Source of the DNA: JAWVFM01 sp963841455
GTDB lineage: Bacteria; Actinomycetota; Thermoleophilia; Solirubrobacterales; 70-9
Assembly (NCBI GenBank): GCA_963841455.1
Contig: CAWJCU010000003.1
Location: 310,001-374,000 of the forward strand
Direction: 5' to 3'
Length of the DNA stretch: 64,000 nt
Shown in pieces: positions 1 through 10,611 of the stretch (within the stretch, counting starts at the first letter, position 1; each line of letters opens with the position of its first letter). The notes below the pieces were generated by a model. It was not told where the DNA came from. It did no database searches and saw nothing but the letters and a program-made list of their open reading frames with translations. The position numbers and the translations under genes were made by a program.

Positions 1-1197
1 GTGCGCGGTTGTGATCTCGCCGTCGCGGACCGCCGGCTTCTCGACGATCGCACCGACGGCAAGGATCCCGGCCTGCGGCGAGTTGATGACCGCCGAGAAG
101 CTCGAGATGCCGAACATGCCGAGATTCGAGACGGTGAACGTGCCGCCGGAGAGCTCCGGCGGGGTGACCGAGCCGTCGCGCACACGGGCGGCGAGGGCGC
201 GGGTCTCGGTGGCGATCTGGCGCAGGCCCTTGAGGTCGGCGTCGAAGACGGTGGGGACGACGAGCGCGTCCTGCGCAGCGACGGCCACGCCGACGTTGAC
301 GCGCGAGTAGAGCTCGAACTTGCCGTCGCGGTAGGCGCCGTTCGCGCGTGGGAACTCGCGCAGGGCCAGCGCGCACGCCTTCACGACCATGTCGTTGAAC
401 GACGGGACGACGTCGCCCTCGCCGGCGGCCGCCTTGAGCGCGGTGCGGCCCCTGACCGCCGCGGACATGTCGACCTCGGCATCGAGGTAGAAGTGGGGCG
501 CGGTCGCCTTCGACTCGGCCATGCGCCGGGCGACCGTCTGCTGGAGCTTCGTGAGCTCGACGACTTCGGTCGTTCCCTTCGCGGTCTCCGGCTTCTCGCG
601 GGCGCCCGGGGTGGGCCCGGCCGGCGCGCCGGCGGCCCGAGCCGGCACGGCAGCGGCAGGAGCCGGCGCCGGGATCGCAGCGGCCGCGCTCTCGACGTCG
701 GCCTTGATGATCCGCCCGCCCGGCCCCGAGCCGTTGAGCGCCGGCGAGGTCGACGCCGCGCTCGCGAGCCATGCGCTTGGCGAGGGGGGACGCCTTGACA
801 CGTCCGCCTCCTTCGACTCGGGTCGGCGGAGGATGAGGCGTGGCCGTGAGCGCCGGCGCCGCCGCAGCGAACGCGCGACTTCCGTCGTCGTTGGCCCACG
901 AACGCCGACTTCCGTCGTTGTGGTCGACGCAACTGGGCGTTCGGCTGGGGGTGTCTCCCCGGCCTCGCCCACTCGCGCGATCACCTCGCCGATCGGCAGC
1001 GTGTCCCCCTCCTGAGCCACGATCTCGGTCAGCGTCCCGGCGACGTCGGCCTCGAAGACCATGTTCGCCTTGTCGGTCTCGATCTCTACGAGCTCGTCGC
1101 CGAGCGCGACCTCGTCGCCGACCGACTTGATCCAGCGCAGGATCGTGCCCTCCTCCATCGAGTCGGAGAGGCGGGGCATGACGATGTCCTGCGCCAT
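1..1197 (-). CDS. Dihydrolipoamide acyltransferase (E2), partial, frame-disrupted
   Basis: E2 core of a pyruvate or branched-chain 2-oxoacid dehydrogenase complex, transferring acyl groups from lipoyl-lysine to CoA. The N-terminus is a lipoyl domain with the lipoylation motif ETDKAN at about residue 41-46. A Pro/Thr linker follows, then a peripheral-subunit-binding domain (ASPLAKRMARERGVDL) and the start of the catalytic domain. The C-terminus, including the HxxxDG active site, lies outside the window. The ATG at 1197 overlaps the E1 beta stop as TGATG, which fixes the start. The frame breaks in the linker (about 840-870) and again near 750 inside the subunit-binding domain. Last gene of the minus-strand operon in the window. 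Pyruvate versus branched-chain specificity cannot be decided here. Confidence 0.88.
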   Translation of the reverse strand, partial: MAQDIVMPRLSDSMEEGTILRWIKSVGDEVALGDELVEIETDKANMVFEADVAGTLTEIVAQEGDTLPIGEVIARVGEAGETPPAERPVASTTTTEVGVRGPTTTEVARSLRRRRRSRPRLILRRPESKEADVSRRPPSPSAWLASAASTSPALNGSGPGGRIIKADVESAAAAIPAPAPAAAVPARAAGAPAGPTPGAREKPETAKGTTEVVELTKLQQTVARRMAESKATAPHFYLDAEVDMSAAVRGRTALKAAAGEGDVVPSFNDMVVKACALALREFPRANGAYRDGKFELYSRVNVGVAVAAQDALVVPTVFDADLKGLRQIATETRALAARVRDGSVTPPELSGGTFTVSNLGMFGISSFSAVINSPQAGILAVGAIVEKPAVRDGEITTAH

Positions 1198-2190
1198 CAG
1201 ACCGCGCCTTCCAGCGAGGCGAGCACGGCGCTCACGACGTGCTCCGCGTGCGGGATCGCCGACTGCTCGAGCCGCTTCGCGTAGGGCATCGGCACGTCGG
1301 CTCCGGTGACGCGCTGGATCGGGGCGTCGAGCTCGTCGAAGGCCTGCTCCTGGATCAGCGCCGCGAGGTTGGCGCCGACGCCACCGTGCGGCCAGCCCTC
1401 CTCGACGATGACCGCGTGGTTGGTCTTCGCGACCGACTCGAGGATCGTGTCGAGGTCGAGGGGGCGAAGCGTCCGCGGGTCGATCACCTCGGCCTCGACG
1501 CCGTGCTCGTTGGCGAGGGTCTTCGCCGCCTCCTCGGCGACCTGCGCCATCTTGAGGATGCCGACGATCGTCACGTCCGTGCCCTCGCGGCGGATGGCGG
1601 CCTCGCCGAATGGCAGGACGTGGTCACCGTCGCCGTTCTCGGGGACCTCGCCGCGCGCGCCGTAGAGGGTCTCGTGCTCGATGAAGATCACCGGGTTGTC
1701 GTCGCGGATCGACGCCTTCAGCAGGCCCTTGCCGTCGGCGGGGGTCGAGGGGCAGGCGACGAGCAGGCCGGGGATCTGGAGGAACATCGCCTCGAAGCTG
1801 TGCGAGTGGGTGGGCCCGAGCTGGTGGCCGCCGCCGCCCGGCATCCGCACGACGAGCGGCACCCGCGCCTGGCCGTTGAACATGTACGGGATCGAGGCCG
1901 CGTGGTTGATCATCTGGTCGAACGCGAGCAGCGCGAAGTTGACCGTCATCAGCTCGACGATCGGCCGCAGGCCCGGCCATCGCCGAGCCGACGCCGATGC
2001 CGACCATCGAGTTCTCGGAGATCGGCGTGTCGCGGACGCGCTTCTCGCCGAACTCGTCGAGCAGCCCCTCGGTGACCTTGAACGCGCCCTGGAAGACGCC
2101 GACGTCCTCGCCCATCACGAACACGGACTCGTCGCGGCGCATCTCCTCCGCCATCGCGTCGCGAAGCGCCTCTCGCATCCGCTGGATCAC
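1197..2190 (-). CDS. 2-oxoacid dehydrogenase E1 beta subunit, one frameshift
   Basis: Beta subunit of the thiamine-diphosphate-dependent E1 component (pyruvate or branched-chain type). It pairs with the alpha subunit encoded just upstream. The N-terminus reads MREALRDAMAEEM and is followed by GEDVGVFQGAF, a transketolase pyrimidine-binding domain. The C-terminal transketolase domain includes VIDPRTLRPLD and VEEGWPHGG, which are typical of this family. The GTG at 2190 overlaps the E1 alpha stop as GTGA; ATG 2178 is an alternative start. One base too many near 1970, just after SAMAG, shifts the frame, but conservation resumes at once as LRPIVELMTVNF. About 330 aa, normal for the family. Confidence 0.92.
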
Positions 2191-3453
2191 GCGTCCTGGT
2201 GCTCCTCCGCCTCGCCGAGGTGGTCTTCGAGGCCCTCCTCGAGCGCGTCGGCGCCCTCGCGGTCCGCGAGCTCGTCGCCGGCTCGGCGGCCGGCGGCCTG
2301 CGCGGGCTGGCCGGCGTAGGCGGCGCCGGCCTCGGCGAGCTCGCGGACGCGCTTCCCCGCGGCCGCCTCGCGCTCGGCCTCGCCCGCGATGCGGGTCGGG
2401 CGTGCGCTCGTCGACCGCGTACCAGCCGCTCTCGCCGACCACGTAGAGGTTGTCGTAGAGGGAGTCGAGCGGCGGCTCGGGCGAGGCGTCGGCGAAGGCG
2501 ACCGCCTCCATCACCGTCTCCTCGGCTCGCTCGCGCATCTCGTCGAGCTCCCCGTCGCCGATGACGCCCTCGGCGGCGAGCCGCGTCGGCGAAGGCCTCG
2601 ATCGGGTCCTTCTGGCGCCACTCCTCGACCTCCTCCTTGGTCCGGTAGACCTCGGGGTCGGCCGCCGAGTGGCCGCGGAAGCGGTAGGTGAACGCCTCGA
2701 CCAGCGTGGGCCGCCGGTCCTCGCGCGCCAGCCGCAGGTGCTCGGTCACGCACTCGCGCACCGCGATCACGTCCATGCCGTCGACCCGGGTGCCGGGAAC
2801 GCCCAGGCCCTCCGCCTTCTTCGAGAGGTCGGTGACGGCCGAGTGGCGCTCGATCGCGGTCCCCATCCCGTAGAGGTTGTTCTCGACGATGAAGACGACC
2901 GGCAGCTTCCAGAGCGCCGCGAGGTTCATCGTCTCGCCGAAGTTGCCGGTGTTCGAGGCGCCGTCGCCGAACATGCAGACGGTCGCGGAGCTCTCGTCGC
3001 GGTAGTCGGAGGCGAGGCCGAGCCCGGCCGCGATCGGCAGGTTGCCGCCGACGATCCCGTAGCCGCCCATGAAGCGCCGCTCGCCGTCGAAGACGTGCAT
3101 CGAGCCGCCGCGCCCGCCGGACGTGCCGTCGACGCGGCCGAAGAGCTCGGCCATCACGCGCTTCGGGTCGGTCCCGCGTGCGATCGCGTGGCCGTGCGTG
3201 CGGTAGGTGCCGATCAGGTAGTCGTCGTCGCGCATCGCCGAGGTCGTGCCGACGATCGTCGCCTCCTCGCCGATCGCGAGGTGCAGGAAGCCGCCGGCCT
3301 TCGCGCGCTGGTACTGGCGCCCCGCCTCCTCCTCGAAGCGGCGGATCAGCGCCATCAGCTCGAGCAGGCTCCGGCAGTCGTCGGCGTCGGGCAGAGCGGC
3401 GGCGTTGCCGTCGGATGCGGCCGTTCCGAGGTCGTCGTGCCCTCCTCCGCCAC
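2187..3453 (-). CDS. 2-oxoacid dehydrogenase E1 alpha subunit, frame-disrupted
   Basis: Alpha subunit of the E1 component; binds thiamine diphosphate and decarboxylates the 2-oxoacid. The TPP-binding motif is visible as GDGASNTGNFGETMNLAALW, and the phosphorylation-loop region as YRFRGHSAADPEVYR. The start is taken as GTG 3453 because its frame reads VAEEGTTTSER before a break near 3425; the protein then continues as AASDGNAAALPDADD into MALIRRFEEEAGRQYQ. Further breaks lie near 2583 and 2400. After YDNLYVVGESGWY, where family members usually end, the protein runs on for roughly 70 residues rich in Ala and Glu. The GTGA overlap with E1 beta indicates translational coupling. Confidence 0.9.
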
Positions 3454-3493
3454 TGGCGCGGACGATAACGCGTTGCTCGCCGCCGACCGGATC

Positions 3494-4080
3494 CTAGGAG
3501 GCGGCCGCCGCGGCGTCGGCGAGGCGGTCGTCGCCCCAGAAGACCTCGTCGCCGACGACGACGCCGGGACGCCGCGGACGCCGAGGTCCCCCGCTCGGTC
3601 GGTCGCCTCGCGGAGGCGCTCCTTGATCGCGTCCCGCTCGATCGCCTGCATCAGCGCGCGCGGGTGGATCTCGGCCGCGGCGCGCGGCGATCGCGACGTT
3701 GTCGGCGTCGCTCAGGTCGCGGCCGGCCGCGAACGCCTGCCGGAACGCGGCGAGCGAGAACGAGACGGTCTTGCCGAGCTCCTTCGCGTAGGTCGCGGCG
3801 CGCATCGCGGTGAGCGAGTTCGGCGGCCAGGGTCGGGCCAGCGGAACGGCGGCAGCCCGTAGGCCGAGGCGCGGCGCTCGCACTCCGCCATCCCCGCCTC
3901 GCGGTCGGGGCCGAGGCCCCACGAGACGCGGTCGAAGCGCTTGAAGAGGCCGCCGAGCAGGATCGGCTGCCACTCGGGGACCTCGGCGCCGGCTTCGGCG
4001 AAGAGCCCGTTGATCCGCTCGGCGGCCAGGTAGGCGTAGGGCGAGCCGAGGTCGAAGTAGAAGACCGGGCGGGTTGATCG
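3494..4080 (-). CDS. DsbA-family thioredoxin-fold protein, frame-disrupted
   Basis: Resembles the 2-hydroxychromene-2-carboxylate isomerase / DsbA branch of thioredoxin-fold proteins. It begins VFYFDLGSPYAYLAAERI, the usual first strand and helix, and ends with GVRGVPGVVVGDEVFWGDDRL, a cis-Pro loop and final strand. No CxxC is seen: the position after the first strand reads SPYAY, as in the glutathione-dependent isomerase-like group. Breaks lie near 3838, 3680 and 3610. The start codon is not resolved: a TAG in frame sits at 4081-4083 and no ATG or GTG follows it quickly. It lies between lpd and E1 alpha, so it is probably co-transcribed with the complex. Substrate unknown. Confidence 0.72.
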
Positions 4081-4083
4081 CTA

Positions 4084-5454
<1,371 letters not shown>

Positions 5455-5468
5455 TGCAGCGACTCTAT

Positions 5469-6007
5469 CTACCCGGCTCCCGGCGTCCGCCTCTCCGGCA
5501 TCTGGATCCGCGCCATGGCCTTGACCATGAAGAAGAAGAGCGCGCCGGCGCCGGCGAGGAGCGCCAGGAACACGACGGCGCCGATGACGCTCTTGGCGCC
5601 GATGAGGCCGATGCCCGCGGCGATCATCAGGAAGACGAGCAGCACGTCGAAGCCGAGCACCGCCCAGTAGCGGGCCCGCCAGAGGCCGTAGGCGGCCATC
5701 CCCATGAGGAACGTCGGCCAGACGACGTTGATGACCGGCGGGCGCTCGCCTCCGATACGTCGCGCCGCAGCCAGGTACGCGATCGGGCGTGCCGACTGCG
5801 ATCGACGACGGCGACGACGGCGCTGATCGTCACGACCGTCGGGCGCTCGTCGGGCTCGAGCGGCTCGAGCTCCTCGCGCGCCTCGCGGTTCCGGCGCTCG
5901 CTGCGCTCGGCCATCGCGGCGCGCCGCTCGGCCGAGGTCGCGCGCCGCTCCGCCCCGCGCGCCTTGCGCTTCTGGCGCTGCGCGCGCTTTTGCTCCCGGT
6001 TGGCCAT
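5469..6007 (-). CDS. Small membrane protein of unknown function, one frameshift
   Basis: About 179 aa. The N-terminal 55 residues are strongly charged (Arg, Lys, Glu; MANREQKRAQRQKRKARG). Hydrophobic segments follow: VVTISAVVAVV, then after a break near 5800 VVWPTFLMGMAAYGLW, WAVLGFDVLLVFLMIAAGIGLI and a last one ending ALFFFMVKAMA. About four membrane segments with a cytoplasmic basic tail are likely. ATG 6007 is preceded directly by TAG at 6008-6010, where thiE probably ends. The gene ends 14 bases before lpd. No family recognised. Confidence 0.7.
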
Positions 6008-6670
6008 CTACGCCCGGACCCGCGTCCTCGAGAGCCGCTCGAAGCCCCCGCGCGGCGGCCTCCGGGTCCTCGGCGTCGCGGATCGCGCGGACGACGACGA
6101 TGCGCGAGGCGCCCGCGGCGACGACCTCGTCGACGTTCTCCGCGTCGATGCCGCCGATCGCGAACCAGGGAACGTCCGCGGCGCCCTCGCTCGCGTGGCT
6201 CAGGAGCTCGAGCCCGGTCGGCGGGGCGCCCCGGCTTCGTCGGCGTCTCCCACACGGGGCCGACGCTGATCTGATCCGGGCGGCCAGGCCCTCGGCGGCG
6301 ATGGCGCGCATCGACCTGCGCCGCCGAATGGGTGGAGAGGCCGACGAGGGCCGCCGTCGCCCGCGGCGCCGCGCGCCTCGGCGACGGGGGCGTCGTCCTG
6401 GCCGACGTGGACGCCGTCGGCGCCGCACGCCTCGACGAGGTCGGGACGGTCGTTGAGGATGAACAGCGCTCCGTGCTCGCGCGCGGCGTCGCGGAAGGCG
6501 CCGCCGAGGCGACGAGCTCCTCGTCGGCGAGGTCGGGGTCGCGAAGCTGGACGATGTCGACGCCGCCGCGAAGGGCGGCGTCGAGGAGCGGCCGCGGGTC
6601 CTCGCCGCCCGGGCGCGCCTCGCAGACGAAGTAGAGCCTCGCCTCCGCGAGGAAGGCGAGGCGGATCCAC
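6008..6670 (-). CDS. thiE: Thiamine-phosphate synthase, frame-disrupted
   Basis: Condenses HMP-pyrophosphate and thiazole phosphate into thiamine phosphate. Family blocks are clear: YFVCEARPGG, a first strand and helix ending VDIVQLRD, then FILNDRPDLVEACGADGVHVGQDD, LVGLSTHS, DQISVGPVWETPTKPG and WFAIGGIDAENV. Breaks occur near 6655, 6500, 6370, 6240-6290 and close to the end. The likely start is GTG 6670, whose frame gives VDPPR before LLAEARLYFV. It is transcribed away from the riboswitch-controlled thiO-thiS-thiG genes, so it is not in that transcript; it sits at the head of the operon carrying the TPP-dependent dehydrogenase. Confidence 0.85.
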
Positions 6671-7060
6671 CGCCAGGCCTCGTCGGAGCTGCTGCACGAG
6701 CTCGGCGCGGGCATGCGGTCCCCGTCGAGCGTCCAGATCTCGGCCGCCGGACAGGCCGGCGGTCGTCTCGACGCCGCTTCCGGCGCCACGGGCCGCGATC
6801 GTCGCCTGCACGAGCGACGCGCCGCCCGAGCCGGCGGGTCTTCGGGTGGTCCTACGCGACCTCGGAGAACGCGTCGGCGAAGCGCTCGAACATCTGGCGG
6901 GCGTCGTCGATGCCGTCGGTAGACGCCCCGCAGCGGCCCGATCGACTCCGACCAGTCGACGACGAGGTCGGGCGCCACGTATGGCTCCAGGAGCGAGTAG
7001 TCGCGTTCCACGTAGTGCGCGCTCGAGCGCGCTCACCGCCTGGTCGACGAGCTCGTCCAT
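6671..7060 (-). CDS. SnoaL/NTF2-like protein, frame-disrupted
   Basis: Small alpha+beta-barrel protein of the SnoaL-like/NTF2 type. The N-terminal helix reads MDELVDQAVSALERA. VERDYSLLEPYVAPDLVVDWSE and IGPLRGVYRG follow, the usual second helix and strand of the fold, then MFERFADAFSEV, a central strand LVQATIAARGAGSG, and a last strand AAEIWTLDGDRM. Frame breaks near 7017, 6930 and 6850-6760 make the C-terminus uncertain, and it may overlap thiE. ATG 7060 is well placed, with no in-frame alternative nearby. Many members are scaffold proteins of unknown role; no catalytic function is assigned. Confidence 0.6.
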
Positions 7061-7102
7061 CGCGCGCAGTATCGCGGCACCGGAGCTACCATGAAGGACG
7101 AT

Positions 7103-7187
7103 ACGGGAGCCCACCGATAGGGCTGAGAGGGCGGCATCGCGGCCGCCGACCGTCTGAACCTGATCCGGGTAATTCCGGCGCAGGGAT
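7103..7187 (+). promoter_or_regulatory. TPP riboswitch (thi box)
   Basis: Carries the conserved THI-element blocks in order: ACGGGAGCCC at 7103, GGCTGAGAGGG at 7121-7131, then ACCTGATCCGGGTAATTCCG and GCGCAGGGA ending near 7186. These are the two thiamine-pyrophosphate sensor arms and closing stem. It lies 36 bases upstream of the thiO start and its ribosome-binding site AAAGGAGA, so it probably shuts down thiO-thiS-thiG when TPP is plentiful. No clear intrinsic terminator is visible before the start codon, so control of translation initiation is the more likely mechanism (inference). Confidence 0.95.
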
Positions 7188-7222
7188 GGTGGCCGGAAGG
7201 GCCCGCCCGCCGAAAGGAGATC

Positions 7223-8435
7223 GTGGCCGAGGCAAGGCCAAGCGAAAACGGCGACTCTGACGCGGACGTCGTTCGCCTGCGGCCCCGCGTGCGGCCGATC
7301 GGGCTCGACGCCGTGGTCGTCGGTGGGGGCGTGATCGGCCTCGCCTGCGCTTGGCGCGCGGCGCGGGACGGGGCTCGAGTGCGGGTGATCGAGCGGAACC
7401 GCCCCGGCGCCGGTGCCTCGGGCGTCGCCGCGGGGATGCTCGCGCCCGTGGGCGAGGCGACGTGGGGCGAGGACGAGCTGCTGCGGCTCGCCCTCGCATC
7501 CGCGGAGCGCTGGCCGGAGTTCGCCGCCGCGGTCGAGGCCGATTCGGGCGGCGAGGTTGGCTACCGGCAGTTGGGCGCTCTTCACGTGGCGCTGGACCGT
7601 GACGAGGCCGAGACGCTCGAGCGCCGGCACGAGCTGATGGCCGAGCTCGGCCTCGACGCCGAGCGCCTGCGCCCGCGCGCCGCGCGCGAGCTCGAGCCGG
7701 GGCTCACGCCGGGCGTTGCCGGCGGCGTGCACGCGCCAGGCGAGGCGTCGGTGGACCCGCGCGCCCTGGTCGCGGCGCTCGTTGGGGCGCTCCAGGCGTG
7801 CGGCGGCGAGCTCGTGACCGACAGCGACGTGACGGAGCCGATCATGGACGGCGCGCGGCTCTCGGGAGTGCGCACGGCCGATGGCACGGAGCACCGAGCG
7901 GACAATGTCGTGCTCGCGGCGGGCCCGTGGTCGGGGGCGCTCGGCTGGCTGCGGGGAGACGCCCGTCCTCCGGTCAGGCCGGTGAAGGGGCAGGTCCTCA
8001 CGCTCGCCGGCCCGCCGGGCGAGCCGGTCTGCTCGCGCATCGTCGCCTCCGAGCGGGTGTACCTGGTGCCCGCGCGAGGACGGCCGCCTTGTCGTCGGCG
8101 CGACGGTCGAGGAGCAGGGGTTCGACGTGAGGGTCACCGCCGGAGGCGTCCACGAGCTTCTGCGCGAGGCCTACCGCGCGCTGCCGGACATCGCCGAGCT
8201 CGAGCTCACCGAGACGATCGCGGGGATGCGTCCCGGCACACCCGACAACGCCCCGCTGCTCGGCCCGGGAGCTCTCGATGGCCTGCTCGTCGCCACCGGC
8301 CACTACCGCAACGGCATCCTTCTCGCACCGGTGACCGCCGACGCGATCGCCTCGCTCCTGGCCGGGCGGCCACCCGACGCCGATCTGGCGGCCTTCGACC
8401 CGGCTCGCTTCGCTGCCGCGGGGTCTCCTCGATGA
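7223..8435 (+). CDS. thiO: Glycine oxidase for thiazole synthesis, one frameshift
   Basis: FAD-dependent oxidase that makes dehydroglycine, the glycine-derived precursor for ThiG. The dinucleotide-binding motif is VVVGGGVIGLACAWRAA about 30 residues in, followed by GAGASGVAAGMLAPVGEA typical of ThiO. The C-terminal GMRPGTPDNAPLLGP and GHYRNGILLAP form the FAD/substrate loop. Start GTG 7223 has AAAGGAGA at suitable spacing. One break near 8085 (after LVPARG) moves reading to the frame that ends at TGA 8433-8435. The ATGA overlap with thiS shows coupling. Directly downstream of the TPP riboswitch. Confidence 0.94.
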
Positions 8436-8639
8436 CCATCGAGCTCAACGGCGAGGCGATCGAGCTCGCAACCGGCGCGCGGGTGATCGATGCGGTGGCC
8501 ATGGCCGGCGCCCGAACCGACGTGCGCGGGGTCGCGGTGGCCGTGGAGGGCGAGGTCGTGCCGCGGTCGGATTGGGAGCGGAACGGAGCTTCGCGACGGC
8601 CAGTCGGTCGAGGTCGTCGCGGCGATTCAGGGGGGTTGA
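8432..8639 (+). CDS. thiS: Sulfur carrier protein ThiS, one frameshift
   Basis: Ubiquitin-like sulfur carrier for thiazole formation. It begins MTIELNGEAIELATGARV and, after one extra base near 8583, ends QSVEVVAAIQGG, with the Gly-Gly tail that is adenylated and thiocarboxylated. About 69 aa, normal for ThiS. Starts inside the thiO stop (ATGA) and its TGA overlaps the thiG ATG (TGATG). Confidence 0.92.
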
Positions 8640-9446
8640 TGCTCGAGCGCATCGAAGAGAGAACGCCGCACGACGGCCGCATTCGAGCTCGGCGGGCGAT
8701 CCTGGACCTCCCGTCTGATCGTCGGCACCGGCGGCTTTCGCTCGCTCGAGCAGATGGAGGCCGCGCTTCGGGAGTCGGGCACGGAGATCGTGACCGTCGC
8801 CCTGCGGCGGGTCGATCCCGCCGCTCGCGGCTCGCTGCTCGACCTGATCGCGCGGTTGGGGCTCTTCGCCCTTCCGAACACCGCCGGCTGCTACACGGCC
8901 CGCGACGCTGTGCGGACGGCGCGGCTCGCGCGAGAAGCGTTCGAGACCGAGCTGGGTGAAGCTCGAGGTCATCGGCGACGATCGCACGCTCTTCCCCGAC
9001 GCGGTCGAGCTGCGTGGAGGCCGCCGAGACCCTCGTCGACGAGGGCTTCACGGTCCTCCCCTACACCAACGACGACCCGGTCCTCGCGCGCCGCCTCGAG
9101 GACGCGGGGTGCGCGGCCGTCATGCCGCTCGGGATCCCCGATCGGCTCGGGCATGGGAATCCGCAACCCCTACAACGTCGAGATCATCACCGAGCGCGCC
9201 GGCGTGCCGGTCATCCTCGACGCGGGGATCGGCACCGCCTCCGACGCCACGCTGGCCATGGAGCTCGGTTGCGACGGCGTTCTGCTCGCGAGCTCGGTTT
9301 CGCGGGCCGCCGATCCGGCCCGGATGGCACGCGCCATGCGCGCCGCTGTGGAGGCGGGCCTGGAGGCTCGAGGAGCCGGCCGGATCCCCCGCCGCCGCCA
9401 TGCCGAGGCCTCGACGCCCGAGGCCGGGCGTCCGACACTCGGCTAG
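8639..9446 (+). CDS. thiG: Thiazole synthase ThiG, frame-disrupted
   Basis: Forms thiazole phosphate from deoxyxylulose phosphate, dehydroglycine and ThiS-thiocarboxylate. Visible family blocks are SRLIVGTGGFRSLEQMEAAL, ALRRVD, LPNTAGCYTARDAVRTARLA, VKLEVIGDDRTLFPD with the Schiff-base lysine, GIRNPYNVEIITE, DAGIGTASDATLAMELGCDGVLLAS, and a C-terminal RAMRAAVEAG. Breaks lie near 8690, 8955, 9015 and 9140. Third gene of the riboswitch-controlled set. No thiC, thiD or thiF follows; a transporter operon begins about 120 bases downstream. Confidence 0.92.
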
Positions 9447-9563
9447 CTCGCCACCGCTCAAGGCAGCCGCACAGGAGGCCGACTCCCCTCGCCGGACCCA
9501 TCCTGGTACCCTGCCGCGCGCGCTTTGTCCACTAACTTAATCGAGAAAGGCAATAATCCCGAT

Positions 9564-10608
9564 ATGACTCCCCTCTCGAAGGCGCTGGGTACGCGTCCGG
9601 CGAAGGTGGCGGCACGGCGCTGCGATGGCCGTCGCGATGGCCGGCGGCGTCGCGGCTTGCGGCTCGGCGTCCGGCGAGAACGGCAGCGGCTCGAACCTGA
9701 GCCTCGTCGCCTACTCGACGCCGGGCCCCGCCTACACCGACGGCATCATTCCGGCGTTCCAGAAGACCTCGCAGGGATCCGGCGCGCACTTCTCGACCTC
9801 GTTCGGCGCCTCCGGCGATCAGTCCCGCGCCGTCGAGTCGGGCCAGCCCGCCGACGTCGTGCACTTCTCGATCCTCCCCGACATGGAGCGGCTGGTCGAA
9901 GACGGAATCGTCGAGGGGTCCTGGGACCAGGGCTCCCACCACGGGTTCGTCGAGGACTCGGTCGTTACCTTCGTCGTCCGCAAGGGGAACCCGAAGGGGA
10001 TCGAGAGGTGGGACGACCTCGTGAAGCCCGGCGTCGAGATCGTGACCCCGAACCCGTTCAGCTCGGGGAGCGCGAAGTGGAACCTGATGGCCGCCTACGG
10101 CGCGCAGCTCGCCGAGGGCAAGTCCGAAGTCGCAGGCCGAGGCGTTCCTGAAGCAGCTCCTGGAGAACACGGTCGTTCAGCCGGCGAGCGGCAGCGACGC
10201 GCTCAGCACCTTCCAGGCCGGCAAGGGCGACGTTCTCCTCTCCTATGAGAACGACGCCATCGCGGCTAAGAAGGACAGCCCGCAGGACATCGACTGCGTG
10301 ACTCCCGACGACACGATCCTGATCCAGACGCCGCTCGCGGCGACGAAGGACGCGCCGCAGCAGGCGAACGGACTTCGTGAAGTGGGAGTACAGCCCGGAG
10401 GCTCAGCAGATCTGGGCCGACAACGGCTATCGCCCGGTCGTCAAGTCCGTATTCGAGAAGAACAAGTCCAAGTTCACCGACCCGTCGAACATCTTCACGA
10501 TCGACGAGCCTCGGTGGCTGGGACAAGATCGATACCGAGTTCTTCGACCCGACGAACGGCATCATCGCCGGGATCGAGCAGGACCTCGGAGTGTCTGTAA
10601 GCGGATAG
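9564..10608 (+). CDS. Sulfate/thiosulfate ABC transporter substrate-binding protein, frame-disrupted
   Basis: Periplasmic-type binding protein of the sulfate family (Sbp/CysP). After an interrupted N-terminus the signal region reads MAVAMAGGVAACGS, with a lipobox-like cysteine. The mature part contains SYGASGDQSRAVESGQPADVV-like features (SFGASGDQSRAV, GQPADVVHF) and NPFSSGSAKWNLMAAYGA, typical of sulfate binders, then DVLLSYENDAI and WADNGYRPV. Breaks lie near 9617, 10133, 10373 and 10515. ATG 9564 sits behind GAGAAAGG. It is the first gene of the cysT-cysW-cysA set; the permease begins 3 bases after its TAG. Confidence 0.9.
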
Positions 10609-10611
10609 CGG

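Noticed and set aside
1..798. Long plus-strand reading frame at the left edge
   Set aside because: It is the antisense shadow of the E2 gene in GC-rich DNA, with no family features and low-complexity Arg/Gly content.
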